From the NCBI RefSeq assembly GCF_900104485.1, contig NZ_FMXQ01000001.1:62001-126000 (forward strand): a stretch of DNA of 64,000 nucleotides, read 5' to 3'. Positions 48,463-57,558 of this stretch are shown here, one piece after another. The translations under genes and the position numbers were made by a program. Source of the DNA: Bauldia litoralis (lineage in GTDB: Bacteria > Pseudomonadota > Alphaproteobacteria > Rhizobiales > Kaistiaceae). Below the pieces are notes generated by a model. It had not been told where the DNA came from. It saw nothing but the letters and a program-made list of their open reading frames with translations, and ran no database searches. Position 1 is the first letter of the stretch, and each line of letters opens with the position of its first letter.

Positions 48463-49473
48463 ATGGCCCCACTCCCCGAGACGATGACCGCCATGGTGAT
48501 CCGGGCCCCGGGCGGCCCGGAGATGCTCGTCGCGGAACAGCGCCCCCTGCCAAGGCTCGGTGACGGCGAGATCCTGGTGAAGGTCCGGGCAGCTGGGGTC
48601 AACCGCCCCGACATCATGCAGCGTCGCGGCCAGTACCCGCCGCCGCCCGGCGCGCCCGCCGATATCCCGGGCCTTGAGGTCGCCGGCGAGGTCGCCGCGC
48701 TCGGCCACGGCGTGACGCGGTTCGCGCTCGGCGACGCCGTTTGCGCCCTGTTGCCCGGCGGCGGATATGCCGAGTTCGCCAAGGTCCACGAGTCGAATGC
48801 CTTGCCGGCGCCGAAGCGCCTGTCGATCAGCGAGGCGGCGGCGGTGCCGGAGACCTTCTTCACCATCTGGCCGAGCATTATGGAACGCGGCCAGCTATCC
48901 CTCGGCGACACGATCCTGATCCATGGCGGCACCTCCGGCATCGGCACCAGCGCCATCCAGCTCGCCCGGGTCGCCGGCGCCCGGGTGATCACCACCTCGG
49001 GCAGCGACGAGAAATGCCAGGCCTGCCGGGAACTCGGCGCCGACGTGGCGATCAACTACAAGACCGAGGATTTCGTCGAGGTCGTCAAGCGCGTCACCGA
49101 AGGCGCCGGCGCAAACGTCATCCTCGACATGGTCGGCGGCGACTACGTCAACCGCAACTACGAGGCAGCGGCCGTCGAGGCGCGGATCGTCCAGATCGCC
49201 GTCCAGCGCGGAGCGAAGGCGGAGGTCGACGTCCGCCGCCTGATGATGAAGCGTCTGTGGCATACGGGATCCACCCTCCGGCCGCAGTCCATCGCCTTCA
49301 AGGCGCGGATCGCCTCGACCCTGCACGAAAAGCTCTGGCCCCTGTTCGAAGCGCGCAAGATCACGCCGATCATCGGCTCGACCTATCCGCTCGCCCGCGC
49401 CGCCGATGCCCATTTCCGCATGGACGCCGGCGACCACATCGGCCGCATCGTGCTGACGGTCACCGAGGACTAG
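48463..49473 (+). CDS. NAD(P)H-quinone oxidoreductase (QOR, MDR family)
   Basis: A 336-residue medium-chain dehydrogenase/reductase of the zeta-crystallin/PIG3 type, without the catalytic zinc ligands. Motifs are VKVRAAGVNRPDIMQRRGQY PPPPGAP, the nucleotide loop IHGGTSGIGTSAIQLARVAG, and DMVGGDYVNRNYEAAA. It reduces quinones with NAD(P)H, a detoxifying function. The ATG at 48463 (MAPLPETMTAMVIRAPGG) is used; ATG 48484 is also in frame. Confidence 0.93.
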   Translation: MAPLPETMTAMVIRAPGGPEMLVAEQRPLPRLGDGEILVKVRAAGVNRPDIMQRRGQYPPPPGAPADIPGLEVAGEVAALGHGVTRFALGDAVCALLPGGGYAEFAKVHESNALPAPKRLSISEAAAVPETFFTIWPSIMERGQLSLGDTILIHGGTSGIGTSAIQLARVAGARVITTSGSDEKCQACRELGADVAINYKTEDFVEVVKRVTEGAGANVILDMVGGDYVNRNYEAAAVEARIVQIAVQRGAKAEVDVRRLMMKRLWHTGSTLRPQSIAFKARIASTLHEKLWPLFEARKITPIIGSTYPLARAADAHFRMDAGDHIGRIVLTVTED

Positions 49474-49573
49474 CGTCGGGACTGGCTGTACGGGCGAGCC
49501 GATCCGCCGGATTCCACGGCGGCCAGGCACGCCGGACGGCCGTGGAAATAGCGCCGGAAGCCTGAGACACGCA

Positions 49574-49602
49574 TTGCGCCGGCTGCCATCGCGGCCTATA
49601 TA
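49574..49602 (+). promoter_or_regulatory. Putative trcR promoter
   Basis: TTGCGC (49574-49579) and TATATA (49597-49602) are separated by 17 bases, about 75 bases upstream of trcR. Confidence 0.5.
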
Positions 49603-49678
49603 GGCGGCTATCCCCATCACCCGATTGTGGACAATCGCTTTGCCGTTCGACTCGCGGCGGAGCAGCCGGGAGAGGTTT

Positions 49679-50389
49679 ATGAGCACGCCATTGATGCCCA
49701 AGGCCACCGCCGTGTGGCTGGTCGACAACACGTCGCTGTCGTTCGATCAAATCGCTGATTTCTGCAAGCTCCACCCGCTTGAGGTTGGCGCCATTGCCGA
49801 CGGCGAATCCGCGATCACGATCAAGGGCGTCGATCCGATGCTGACCGGCCAGTTGACCCGCGAGGAAATCGAAAAGGCCCAGGCCGACCCGGCCCACCGC
49901 CTGAAGATGGCCGACAGCAAGGTCCGCGTGCCGGTCGCCAAGCGGCGCGGCCCGCGCTACACGCCGGTTTCGCGCCGCCAGGATCGGCCCAATGCCATCC
50001 TCTGGCTGTTGCGCAATCACGAAGAGCTCAAGGATGCGCAGATCATGCGGCTGGTCGGCACGACCAAGCCGACCATCGACGCGATCCGCAACCGGACCCA
50101 CTGGAACGCCAATAACCTGGCGCCGATGGATCCGGTGACGCTCGGGCTCTGCGCCCAGATCGATCTTGATTTCGAGGTCGAGAAGGCCGCCAAGCTGGCG
50201 CCGCCGAAGCCCGAGAGCGAGGTCGGCGCAACGCTGATCTCGGCCAGCGAAACCGCGACGCCCGCATCGCTGGCAACGCCGCCTTCATCGGCGCCCGATG
50301 CCGAGCGCGAGGCCGTGGCCGAGGCCGACGCCGTCTTCGCCAAGCTCAAGTCGATGAAGAGCGCCGAACCGGACGCCGAGGACGACTGA
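49679..50389 (+). CDS. trcR: Cell cycle transcriptional regulator TrcR (DUF1013)
   Basis: A 236-residue DUF1013 protein starting MSTPLMPKATAVWLVDNTSL. It has helix-turn-helix-like segments (FDQIADFCKLHPLEVGAIAD and HEELKDAQIMRLVGTTKPTI) and an acidic C-terminus. The family is confined to Alphaproteobacteria and is reported as a CtrA-linked cell cycle regulator. The ATG at 49679 has GAGAGG upstream. Confidence 0.93.
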   Translation: MSTPLMPKATAVWLVDNTSLSFDQIADFCKLHPLEVGAIADGESAITIKGVDPMLTGQLTREEIEKAQADPAHRLKMADSKVRVPVAKRRGPRYTPVSRRQDRPNAILWLLRNHEELKDAQIMRLVGTTKPTIDAIRNRTHWNANNLAPMDPVTLGLCAQIDLDFEVEKAAKLAPPKPESEVGATLISASETATPASLATPPSSAPDAEREAVAEADAVFAKLKSMKSAEPDAEDD

Positions 50390-50394
50390 GGCGA

Positions 50395-51078
50395 TCAGGG
50401 AGCACAGGTGACGCGGGCGAGGTAGTCTTCCAGCGTCCGCCCACCGACCTTGGGATATCGGTCTTCCGCCAGACAGAGCCGCTCGGCCCGGTCGACCCGG
50501 AATGTCCTGAAATCCTCCCTGAGTTCGCACCACGCGGCAAGCGTCCAGACCTTCCCCCAGAAATGCAGCGCCAGCGGCCAGACAATCCGCTGGGTGTCGC
50601 CGCCGTCGGCATCGCGATAGGCAAAATTGACCTTGAGCCGCTCGTCGATCGCCTTGGCGAAATCGTCGAGATTGCGCCGCTCGTCTTCCTGGACCCGGAA
50701 CCCGGTGGCGAAGATCGGGACGCGTTCCGCCTCGCGCATGCGTTCGGACGGCACCACGGCGCCGATCTTGACCAGCGCTTCGGTCGCCGCCGCGGCCAGT
50801 GACCGGCCGGCCCAGGCCTCGACCATGCGCGCCCCGACGATCAGCGATTCGATCTCCGCCGGCAGGAACATCAGCGGCGGGAGATGGTACCCCGGCCGCA
50901 GCAGGTAGCCGACGCCGGCCGCGCCATCGATGGGCACGCCCGACGCCTGCAGGTCGCGGATGTCGCGATAGACCGTGCGGACCGACACTTCGAGCTGCGT
51001 CGCCAGGCGGTTCGCGGTAACCAGGCGGCTGCCGCGAAGCTGCTGGATGATCTCGAAGAGCCGGTCGGCGCGGCGCAT
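50395..51078 (-). CDS. YafY-type transcriptional regulator (HTH plus WYL)
   Basis: A 227-residue regulator. The N-terminal winged helix-turn-helix is ANRLATQLEVSVRTVYRDIR (about residues 22-41), and the C-terminal WYL domain contains LALHFWGKVWTLAAWCELRE (about 169-188). Ligand is unknown. It lies four bases downstream of the VOC gene, forming an operon with a palindrome upstream, which suggests autoregulation. Confidence 0.93.
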   Translation of the reverse strand: MRRADRLFEIIQQLRGSRLVTANRLATQLEVSVRTVYRDIRDLQASGVPIDGAAGVGYLLRPGYHLPPLMFLPAEIESLIVGARMVEAWAGRSLAAAATEALVKIGAVVPSERMREAERVPIFATGFRVQEDERRNLDDFAKAIDERLKVNFAYRDADGGDTQRIVWPLALHFWGKVWTLAAWCELREDFRTFRVDRAERLCLAEDRYPKVGGRTLEDYLARVTCAP

Positions 51079-51082
51079 CGGG

Positions 51083-51457
51083 TCAGCGACCGAAAAGGCC
51101 GACGCTGTTGCCGTCCGGATCGAGGCAATAGGCGAAGCGGCCAGCCGGGATCGTGATCACGTCGCTGAGCACCTCGCCGCCATTGTCGCGAACGCGTCCC
51201 AGCGCATCCTCGAGCGAATCCGAGATAGCCAGGTGGATCGTGTTGCCGCTGCCGGAACCGGCGGATTTGCCGGGGTAGAGATGGCCGGCGACCCCAGAGT
51301 CCTCACGCGCGGGAAAGACCGCCATCGGGTTGGGGCCGGTGTCGTCACGCTTCAGTTCGGTCTGCAGCACGGTGTTATAAAAGGCTGTGGCGCGATCCAT
51401 GTCGGTGACCGGAATCTCGAACCACACGGCGACATTGGTGGGGGTCTGCGTTGTCAT
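51083..51457 (-). CDS. VOC-family (glyoxalase/bleomycin-resistance fold) protein
   Basis: A 124-residue vicinal-oxygen-chelate protein. Family features are VAVWFEIPVTDMDRATAFYN and ITIPAGRFAYCLDPDGNSVG LFG. It may be a lyase, dioxygenase or sequestering protein; substrate unknown. ATG 51455-51457 has GAGGAG upstream. It is the first gene of a two-gene operon with the WYL regulator. Confidence 0.92.
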   Translation of the reverse strand: MTTQTPTNVAVWFEIPVTDMDRATAFYNTVLQTELKRDDTGPNPMAVFPAREDSGVAGHLYPGKSAGSGSGNTIHLAISDSLEDALGRVRDNGGEVLSDVITIPAGRFAYCLDPDGNSVGLFGR

Positions 51458-51502
51458 GACGGTGTCTCCTCGGGGTTGTGACATCGCCAATCTGTCACAC
51501 CC

Positions 51503-51526
51503 CTCCTGACAGCATTCTGTCAGGAG
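51503..51526. promoter_or_regulatory. Perfect palindrome upstream of the VOC-regulator operon
   Basis: CTCCTGACAG and CTGTCAGGAG are perfect inverted arms around CATT. Further CTGTC half-sites lie at 51491-51495 and 51528-51532. It lies 46 bases upstream of the VOC start. It is probably an operator for the co-encoded WYL regulator; no T run follows, so it is not a good terminator. Confidence 0.55.
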
Positions 51527-51581
51527 CCTGTCGCAAGAAGAAGGGCCGTGCCGGGCCAGCCCACCGCCGGGTCCTGAAGCC

Positions 51582-52367
51582 TTATTCCTTGACCGGGACC
51601 GTGTAATTCAGGGGCAGCCGGCCCCCATCGGCATAGATCGTCTGCCCGGTCACATAACTCGCCTCGTCCGAAGCAAGGAAAGCGGCGATCGCCGCGATTT
51701 CCTGCGGATCGCCGATCCGCCCCAGCGGCGTCCGCGACAGGATCTTCCCGCGCTGTTCGGGGTCGGTGATGACCGAGTCGAGCATCTCGGTGGCAATCGA
51801 GCCAGGACCAATGGCATTGACCCGGATGCCATGCGGCGCCAGCGACAGGGCCATGACGCGGGTAAGCTGGTTGAGGCCGCCCTTCGACACCGAATAAGGC
51901 ACCTGGTTGGCGATCGCGAACACCGCGTTCACCGACGAGAGATTGACGATCGACCCGGGCCGACCGCCGGCCTCGATCCGCTCGACCATATGCCGCGCCG
52001 CAGCCTGGGAGCACAGGAACGCACCCTTGAGGTTGACGCGGAGCACCCGGTCGAAGTCCTCCTCGTCGATCTTGAGGAAATCCCCCGCTGCGAGAATCCC
52101 CGCATTGTTGACCAGCACGTCGATATCGCCGAACGCCTCGATGGTGGCGGCGATCATGTTGCGCACGTCGAGACGCTCGCCGACATCGCATTCGGAATAG
52201 CGGACCGGACCGAACACCGAGAGCTCCTCCGCCGCCCGCGGGCCGGCGGTATCGTCGATATCGGCAATGACGACGCGGGCGCCTTCGTCGAGGAAACGCC
52301 GGGCAATGGCATAGCCTATGCCACGGGCGCCACCGGTAACGATGGCGACCTTGTTCTCGAGCAACAT
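51582..52367 (-). CDS. Short-chain dehydrogenase/reductase
   Basis: A 261-residue SDR enzyme with the cofactor motif VTGGARGIGYAIARR (about residues 10-24), NNAG (about 88), the catalytic Tyr-x-x-x-Lys in YSVSKGG (about 157-163), and VNAIGPGSIATEM. It is NAD(P)-dependent; substrate unknown. ATG 52365-52367 has AGGAG upstream. Confidence 0.95.
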   Translation of the reverse strand: MLLENKVAIVTGGARGIGYAIARRFLDEGARVVIADIDDTAGPRAAEELSVFGPVRYSECDVGERLDVRNMIAATIEAFGDIDVLVNNAGILAAGDFLKIDEEDFDRVLRVNLKGAFLCSQAAARHMVERIEAGGRPGSIVNLSSVNAVFAIANQVPYSVSKGGLNQLTRVMALSLAPHGIRVNAIGPGSIATEMLDSVITDPEQRGKILSRTPLGRIGDPQEIAAIAAFLASDEASYVTGQTIYADGGRLPLNYTVPVKE

Positions 52368-52487
52368 GGACGTCTCTCCTGCTTCCACTGACGAATGCAT
52401 CCTAGCGCGGTTGTGGCGCCGGTGGGGCTGGGCGTATGATGATGTTTCGTCCTCCCTGCCCCGCCGCCCCTCTCCAACGCGCGACCG

Positions 52488-53240
52488 ATGATCTCAGATC
52501 CCTGGTTCTATGCTGCCGCCGTACCGGCGATGATCGTCCTTGGCCTGTCCAAGGGCGGGTTCAGCGTCATCGGCATGTTGACGGTGCCGCTGCTGTCGAT
52601 CGCCATCTCGCCGGTCCAGGCAGCGGGAATAACCCTGCCGATCCTGATCCTCAGCGACGTGGTGGCCGTCTCCTCCTACTGGCGTCAATGGGACAAGGGG
52701 GTGCTTGCGGTCATGCTGCCGGGCGCCCTTGTCGGAATCCTCATCGGCTGGCTGACGGCGGCCTGGGTGAGCGAGGGCATGATCCGGCTGATCGTCGGTG
52801 TCGTCGCCGTCGCCTTCGCGCTGAACTACTGGCTCCGTCACCGGCGGCAGGCCGAAGCGAGCGCGCCAAACGCGGCCAAGGGCGCCTTCTTCGGCATGAT
52901 CACCGGTTTCGCCAGCTTTGTCAGCCACGCCGGCGGGCCGCCCTACCAGGTCTATGCCGCGCCGCTACGGCTGCCACCGCGGATATTCGCCGGAACCGCG
53001 GTCATCTTCTTCGCCACGGTCAACACCATCAAGCTGGTTCCGTATTTCTTCCTCGGCCAGTTCCAGCAGGAAAACCTGCTGACCTCCGCCATCCTGCTGC
53101 CGATCTCGATCCCGGCGACTATTCTCGGGGTCTGGCTGGTCAAGCGCATCGATCCCAAGACGTTCTACGAACTGATCTACAGCTTCATTTTCGTCGTCGG
53201 CGTCTTCCTGGTCGGTCAGAGCATCTACGGGATGGTCTAG
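52488..53240 (+). CDS. TauE/SafE-family membrane protein
   Basis: A 250-residue protein with about eight helices. It has the family start PAMIVLGLSKGGFSVIGMLT and second repeat GMITGFASFVSHAGGPPYQV. It may export sulfur compounds or other anions. It is the second TauE/SafE gene in the window (the other is at 29005-29748), with distinct sequence. It converges with marC, overlapping by four bases. Confidence 0.9.
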   Translation: MISDPWFYAAAVPAMIVLGLSKGGFSVIGMLTVPLLSIAISPVQAAGITLPILILSDVVAVSSYWRQWDKGVLAVMLPGALVGILIGWLTAAWVSEGMIRLIVGVVAVAFALNYWLRHRRQAEASAPNAAKGAFFGMITGFASFVSHAGGPPYQVYAAPLRLPPRIFAGTAVIFFATVNTIKLVPYFFLGQFQQENLLTSAILLPISIPATILGVWLVKRIDPKTFYELIYSFIFVVGVFLVGQSIYGMV

Positions 53241-53893
53241 ATCAGCCCCTGCTGGCTGACGGAACTGATCTGGAAGAATTCCGCGATCGCGACGAGCACG
53301 CTGTCGACCGCCACCGCGGCCAGGATCAGGCCCATGATCCGGCTGAGAACGCTGACCCCGGCATCGCCGATGATCCTGACTATCGGCTTGGCGGCGAAGA
53401 GCAGCGCCAGCGTCACGCCGAGGAGCAGCCAGATCACGCCGAGGTCGATGGCCGTTTCGGTCAGGGTCAGGGTGTGGGAATCGTTGAGCAGAACTGCGCC
53501 GAGCATCGCACCGGGACTGGCGATCGCCGGGATGGCCAACGGAAAGACCGCGATGCTGCGGGCCCGCTCCAGCGTCGCCACCTCCTCCTTTTCCTGCTCG
53601 GCCTTCGGCGGTCCGAAGATCATCGTCAGGGCGAAGAGGAACAGGACGATACCGCCCGCAATCTGAAAGCTCGCGATCGGGATGCCGAGGAGCTTCAGCA
53701 GCAGGCTGCCGCCGATCAGGAAGCCGGTGAGGATGACGCCGGCGGTCAAAACCGCGCGCACCGCGATCATCGAGCGATGCTCGGGCTTCATATGCGCGGT
53801 GACCATGAGGAAGATCGGCAGCGTGCCGATCGGATCGATCAGCACATACATCATCACGACTTCGTTGATGATGGTCTGTAGCGTCGTGCCCAT
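53237..53893 (-). CDS. MarC-family integral membrane protein
   Basis: A 218-residue protein with six helices. Family motifs are YVLIDPIGTLPIFLMVTAHM, GGIVLFLFALTMIFG and FPLAIPAIASPGAMLGAVLL. The function of MarC is unresolved, and earlier links to multidrug resistance were not confirmed. Convergent overlap of four bases with the TauE gene. Confidence 0.93.
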   Translation of the reverse strand: MGTTLQTIINEVVMMYVLIDPIGTLPIFLMVTAHMKPEHRSMIAVRAVLTAGVILTGFLIGGSLLLKLLGIPIASFQIAGGIVLFLFALTMIFGPPKAEQEKEEVATLERARSIAVFPLAIPAIASPGAMLGAVLLNDSHTLTLTETAIDLGVIWLLLGVTLALLFAAKPIVRIIGDAGVSVLSRIMGLILAAVAVDSVLVAIAEFFQISSVSQQGLI

Positions 53894-54074
53894 CCCGCCT
53901 CCGTCACGATTTCCCCGTCGGGCGACTCAATCGCCCGAGGGTTCAAACAATGACGGAAAACGCCATTTCTTCATAGCCGCCGGAAACGGCTGTGATCGAT
54001 GACGCTGCCAGCCGACCGGATCGCGATGGGCGCCTTTGCTGCTGGCGCCCGCTCGCGACGCCGGTTGGGCTCGT

Positions 54075-54251
54075 CTAATGCATCCGTTCGGACGACAGCC
54101 GGCTGATTTCGTCCTTCAACTGAAGCTTCCGCTTCTTCATCGCGGCGATGGTGAGATCGTCCGAGGCGGGATGATTTACCGCGTCCTCGATTTGCTTCTC
54201 CAGCGCCTGATGGCGGCGCTCAAGTTCCACCAGATGCGAGTTCAGGGTCAT
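54075..54251 (-). CDS. DUF465 (YdcH-like) small protein
   Basis: A 58-residue coiled-coil protein starting MTLNSHLVELERRHQALEKQ, with MKKRKLQLKDEISRL near the end, diagnostic of DUF465. Function unknown. Divergent from a second DUF465 gene at 54504. A longer upstream frame lacks a start with a ribosome site. Confidence 0.85.
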   Translation of the reverse strand: MTLNSHLVELERRHQALEKQIEDAVNHPASDDLTIAAMKKRKLQLKDEISRLSSERMH

Positions 54252-54424
54252 CAGCAAAGGCCTCCTGTTGACCGAGTCACCGTGGCAGTCTGGCACAGCC
54301 CCCGAAACCTGTCGATCAGGCCAAAAGTGTTGCTGCGCCGCAATATTCGACCTTTCCACGCGTTCCTCGTTAGTCTTATTTGCGGTCTCGGAACGGACTT
54401 TCAAGGCCTTTTCGACGGTCATCG

Positions 54425-54452
54425 TTGGGCTGGCCGTGGTTCGTGTTATGAT
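54425..54452 (+). promoter_or_regulatory. Putative promoter of the plus-strand DUF465 gene
   Basis: TTGGGC (54425-54430), 16-base spacer, and TATGAT (54447-54452), about 52 bases upstream of the ATG at 54504. Confidence 0.45.
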
Positions 54453-54503
54453 GCCCAAACATCGAAGTCGTCGGCCGGGCGACCGGCACCCTGGGGAGAC
54501 GGA

Positions 54504-54731
54504 ATGCAGTCGGGCGATCGCCGCGTGTCGTCGGAAGAAGAAGAAGAAATCCGGAATCAACTGGCGGATTTGCGCCAGGAGCACCGCGACCTCGACGCCG
54601 CGATCGACACCATGGTCGCCAGCGGCTCTCCCGACACGATCCGCATCCAGAGGCTCAAGAAGCGGAAGCTCGTGCTCAAGGACCGGATTGCCAGCCTGGA
54701 GGATCGGCTGCTCCCCGACATCATCGCCTGA
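54504..54731 (+). CDS. DUF465 (YdcH-like) small protein, second copy
   Basis: A 75-residue protein with an acidic N-terminal extension (SSEEEEEIRNQLADL) and the DUF465 core RIQRLKKRKLVLKDRIASLE. GGGGAGACGG precedes the ATG. The sequence is divergent from the opposite-strand paralog, so this is an old duplication. Function unknown. Confidence 0.85.
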   Translation: MQSGDRRVSSEEEEEIRNQLADLRQEHRDLDAAIDTMVASGSPDTIRIQRLKKRKLVLKDRIASLEDRLLPDIIA

Positions 54732-54752
54732 TCATCCGCCCACCGCATCTTC

Positions 54753-54780
54753 TTGCGGAGCCCTAGCCGGTCCCTATAAT
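54753..54780 (+). promoter_or_regulatory. Putative purEK promoter
   Basis: A perfect -10 TATAAT (54775-54780) with a weak -35 TTGCGG (54753-54758), 16-base spacing, 40 bases upstream of purE. Confidence 0.6.
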
Positions 54781-54820
54781 CCGGCACGTCCCGTCACCCG
54801 TTGAAACGGATACCTTTTTC

Positions 54821-55318
54821 ATGATCGAGCCGACGCCGCCCGTCGCCATCATCATGGGCAGCCAGTCGGACTGGAACACGATGCGGCACGCTGCCGACAC
54901 GCTTGATTCCCTCGACATTGCCCATGACGACCGGATTATTTCCGCCCACCGCACGCCGGACCGGATGATCACCTTCTGCAAGGGCGCCCGCCGCGCCGGC
55001 TACAAGGTGATCATTGCCGGTGCCGGGGGCGCCGCCCATCTGCCGGGCATGTGCGCATCGCTCACCCCGCTGCCGGTCTTCGGCGTTCCGGTCGAATCGA
55101 AGGCCCTTGGCGGCCAGGACAGCCTGCTGTCGATCGTCCAGATGCCGGCCGGCATCCCCGTCGGCACCCTCGCCATCGGCCGCTCGGGCGCGATCAACGC
55201 AGCACTTCTGGCAACCTCGGTCCTGGCATTGTGGGACGACGATATCGCCAGCCGCCTCGATGGATGGCGGATGGCCCAGTCGGCGGCGGTCGACGAGCGG
55301 CCCATCGACGATGAGTGA
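54821..55318 (+). CDS. purE: N5-carboxyaminoimidazole ribonucleotide mutase
   Basis: Converts N5-CAIR to CAIR in purine synthesis. The 165-residue class I PurE has [18 protein letters not shown] (about residues 10-27), [10 protein letters not shown] and [17 protein letters not shown]. It overlaps purK by eight bases, an operon arrangement. Confidence 0.97.
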   Translation: MIEPTPPVAIIMGSQSDWNTMRHAADTLDSLDIAHDDRIISAHRTPDRMITFCKGARRAGYKVIIAGAGGAAHLPGMCASLTPLPVFGVPVESKALGGQDSLLSIVQMPAGIPVGTLAIGRSGAINAALLATSVLALWDDDIASRLDGWRMAQSAAVDERPIDDE

Positions 55319-56405
55319 GGAACCGCCGATCAAGCCAGGCATGATCGTCGGAATCCTTGGCGGCGGGCAGCTCGGCCGCATGCTCGCGCTCGCTGCGGCC
55401 GAACTCGGCCTCTCCTGCCATATCTATTGCCCCGATACGAAGAGCCCCGCCTTCGCCGTTTCGGCAGCCCGCACCATTGCCCCCTATGACGACGAGTCGG
55501 CGCTTGCCGCCTTCGCCGGCGCGGTAGACGTCGTCACCTTCGAGTTCGAGAATATCCCGGTCGAGACCCTCCGCTTCCTGGCGGAGAAGGTTACGGTCTT
55601 CCCCGGTCCCGGGTCGCTCGCCCCGACGCAGGACCGTCTCACCGAGAAGACCCTGATCACCGACCTCGGCATTCCCGTCCCCGCCTTCGCGGTGGTCGCC
55701 GAGCAGGCCGATATCTATTCGGCGCTGGCCAGGACCGGCCGTCCGGCCATCCTCAAGACACGCCGCCTCGGCTATGACGGCAAGGGCCAGGCGGCGATCC
55801 GCGCCGGCGACGATCCGGTCGGGGCCTGGCGGGTGATCGGTCAGGCGCCGGCGGTCCTCGAATCCCTCGTCCCCTTCGAACGCGAGGTCTCGGTCATCCT
55901 GGCGCGCGGCCGCGACGGCGCGACGGCTGCCTATGACGTCGTCGAGAACGTCCACAAGGACGGCATTCTCTCGACATCCACGGTACCGGCTTCGATTCCG
56001 GCCGAACTCACCGGTGAAGCGGTCTCGATCGCCCAGCGGATTGCGGACGCCCTCGACCATGTCGGCGTGCTGGCGGTCGAGATGTTCGTCATGTCCGGCG
56101 GCGGCCCGCGCCTGCTGGTCAACGAGATTGCGCCGCGGGTCCACAATTCCGGTCACTGGACGACGGACGCCTGCCTGTGCTCGCAGTTCGAGCAGCACAT
56201 CCGCGCCATTGCCGGGTGGCCGCTGGGCAGCGTCGAGCGCCATAGCGACGCGGTGATGACCAACCTGATCGGCGACGCGGTTTCGGAGTGGCCAGTTCTA
56301 GCCGCCGAGGCCGGCGCCCGGCCCCATCTCTATGGCAAGGCGGAAGCGCGGCCGGGGCGGAAAATGGGCCACGTCAATCGCATCACGCCGCGGTCGTCAT
56401 CCTGA
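55311..56405 (+). CDS. purK: N5-carboxyaminoimidazole ribonucleotide synthase
   Basis: ATP-grasp enzyme producing N5-CAIR from AIR, bicarbonate and ATP. The 364 residues show [20 protein letters not shown], the ATP-grasp [14 protein letters not shown], and [27 protein letters not shown]. The ATG at 55311 lies within the end of purE. The purEK pair supports de novo purine synthesis alongside purA at the other end of the window. Confidence 0.97.
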   Translation: MSEEPPIKPGMIVGILGGGQLGRMLALAAAELGLSCHIYCPDTKSPAFAVSAARTIAPYDDESALAAFAGAVDVVTFEFENIPVETLRFLAEKVTVFPGPGSLAPTQDRLTEKTLITDLGIPVPAFAVVAEQADIYSALARTGRPAILKTRRLGYDGKGQAAIRAGDDPVGAWRVIGQAPAVLESLVPFEREVSVILARGRDGATAAYDVVENVHKDGILSTSTVPASIPAELTGEAVSIAQRIADALDHVGVLAVEMFVMSGGGPRLLVNEIAPRVHNSGHWTTDACLCSQFEQHIRAIAGWPLGSVERHSDAVMTNLIGDAVSEWPVLAAEAGARPHLYGKAEARPGRKMGHVNRITPRSSS

Positions 56406-56631
56406 CGAGCGTTTTTGACAGTCTCGGTGCGCTTCTGATAAAGCACACGCCCCATTTGGTCCTGGCGGAATGGGGCCGATCCGGTGATCGACCGTCGGAT
56501 GCCGGCATGATGGGCCGACGCCCTCAAATCGCCGGTTTTCAACGCTTGGCTACAGGTTAGTGTAAGCAGAATCGGCGGGCGCCTTCCGGGCAGGGGTTTG
56601 GAAGCAGCAGCCTCGAGGAGCGGCGGCGGGG

Positions 56632-57489
56632 ATGCTCGCGCAGATTGTTCAACAGACGATGCGTTTGCCGACGGCACTTATGCTCGCCGGGCTGACCGTT
56701 GCGGCCGGCTGCCAGACCAGCCCGAACGCCTATACCAGCGCCGACATCGACCCGGCGACCGGCTCCGCCGTGAATATCGGCTCGCTGTCGACGGTGATCA
56801 CGCAGAATCCGAGCGACGCCAACGGCTACAACGTCCGCGGCACGGCCTATGGCAAGGCCGGCAAGTTGCGGGAGGCGGTCGCCGATTTCGACACGGCGAT
56901 CAAGCTCAATCCGAATTTCTACCAGGCCTATGCCAACCGGGCGCTGGTCGAACGCCGCCTCGGGCAGACCGACAAGGCGTTGGCCGACTACAACCGCGCG
57001 ATCCAGATCAACCCGAATTACGACATCGCCTATATCGGACGCGGCAACATCTACCGCCAGAACGGCCGGGCCGATCTTGCGCTGGCCGACTTCAACAAGG
57101 CCATCGCGCTCGATACCGCCGATCCGCGCGCCTACCATAACCGCGGCCTGATCTACCAGGCCTCGAACAACCAGACCCAGGCGATCGACGATTTCTCCAA
57201 GGCGATCAGCATGTCGCCGAAGACCGCCGAGCCGTTCGACGCCCGCGGCCTGTCCTATCTGGCGATGGGGGACTACAAGGCCGCGCTCGACAACTTCAAC
57301 GAAGCCGTGACCCGCGACCGGGATTCCTACGCCGCCTGGACCAACCAGGGACTGGCGCTCGAGAAGCTCGGAGATCGCGAGCGAGCCTTCGCCGCCTTCG
57401 CCAAGGCCGCCAACATCAACCCGAATTACGGGCCGGCCAAGGCCGGGATGAAGCGGACCTCGCCGAGCAGCAATCCCCGCACGACCTGA
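56632..57489 (+). CDS. TPR-repeat lipoprotein
   Basis: A 285-residue protein with an N-terminal helix and a lipobox-like VAAGC (about residues 24-28), followed by about six TPRs (YNVRGTAYGKAGKLREAVAD, YANRALVERRLGQTDKALAD, YHNRGLIYQASNNQTQAIDD). Likely an outer-membrane-anchored scaffold, similar to NlpI-type lipoproteins; the partner is unknown. ATG 56632 is used; ATG 56659 is an alternative closer to the signal sequence. Confidence 0.85.
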   Translation: MLAQIVQQTMRLPTALMLAGLTVAAGCQTSPNAYTSADIDPATGSAVNIGSLSTVITQNPSDANGYNVRGTAYGKAGKLREAVADFDTAIKLNPNFYQAYANRALVERRLGQTDKALADYNRAIQINPNYDIAYIGRGNIYRQNGRADLALADFNKAIALDTADPRAYHNRGLIYQASNNQTQAIDDFSKAISMSPKTAEPFDARGLSYLAMGDYKAALDNFNEAVTRDRDSYAAWTNQGLALEKLGDRERAFAAFAKAANINPNYGPAKAGMKRTSPSSNPRTT

Positions 57490-57514
57490 GTGTCGGTTGG
57501 CTGACACGCCGATC

Positions 57515-57543
57515 CGGGCCGATGGCTTCTGCCATGCGGCCCG
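57515..57543. terminator. GC-rich hairpin between convergent genes
   Basis: CGGGCCGATGGC and GCCATGCGGCCCG form a 12-pair stem with one bulge and a TTCT loop, between the TPR lipoprotein and the DUF1236 gene. No T run follows, so termination efficiency is uncertain. Confidence 0.45.
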
Positions 57544-57558
57544 GGAACTGGCGTCGAC

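Noticed and set aside
51503-51526. Palindrome as terminator of the SDR gene
   Set aside because: It lacks a T run on either strand and has extra half-sites, fitting an operator better.
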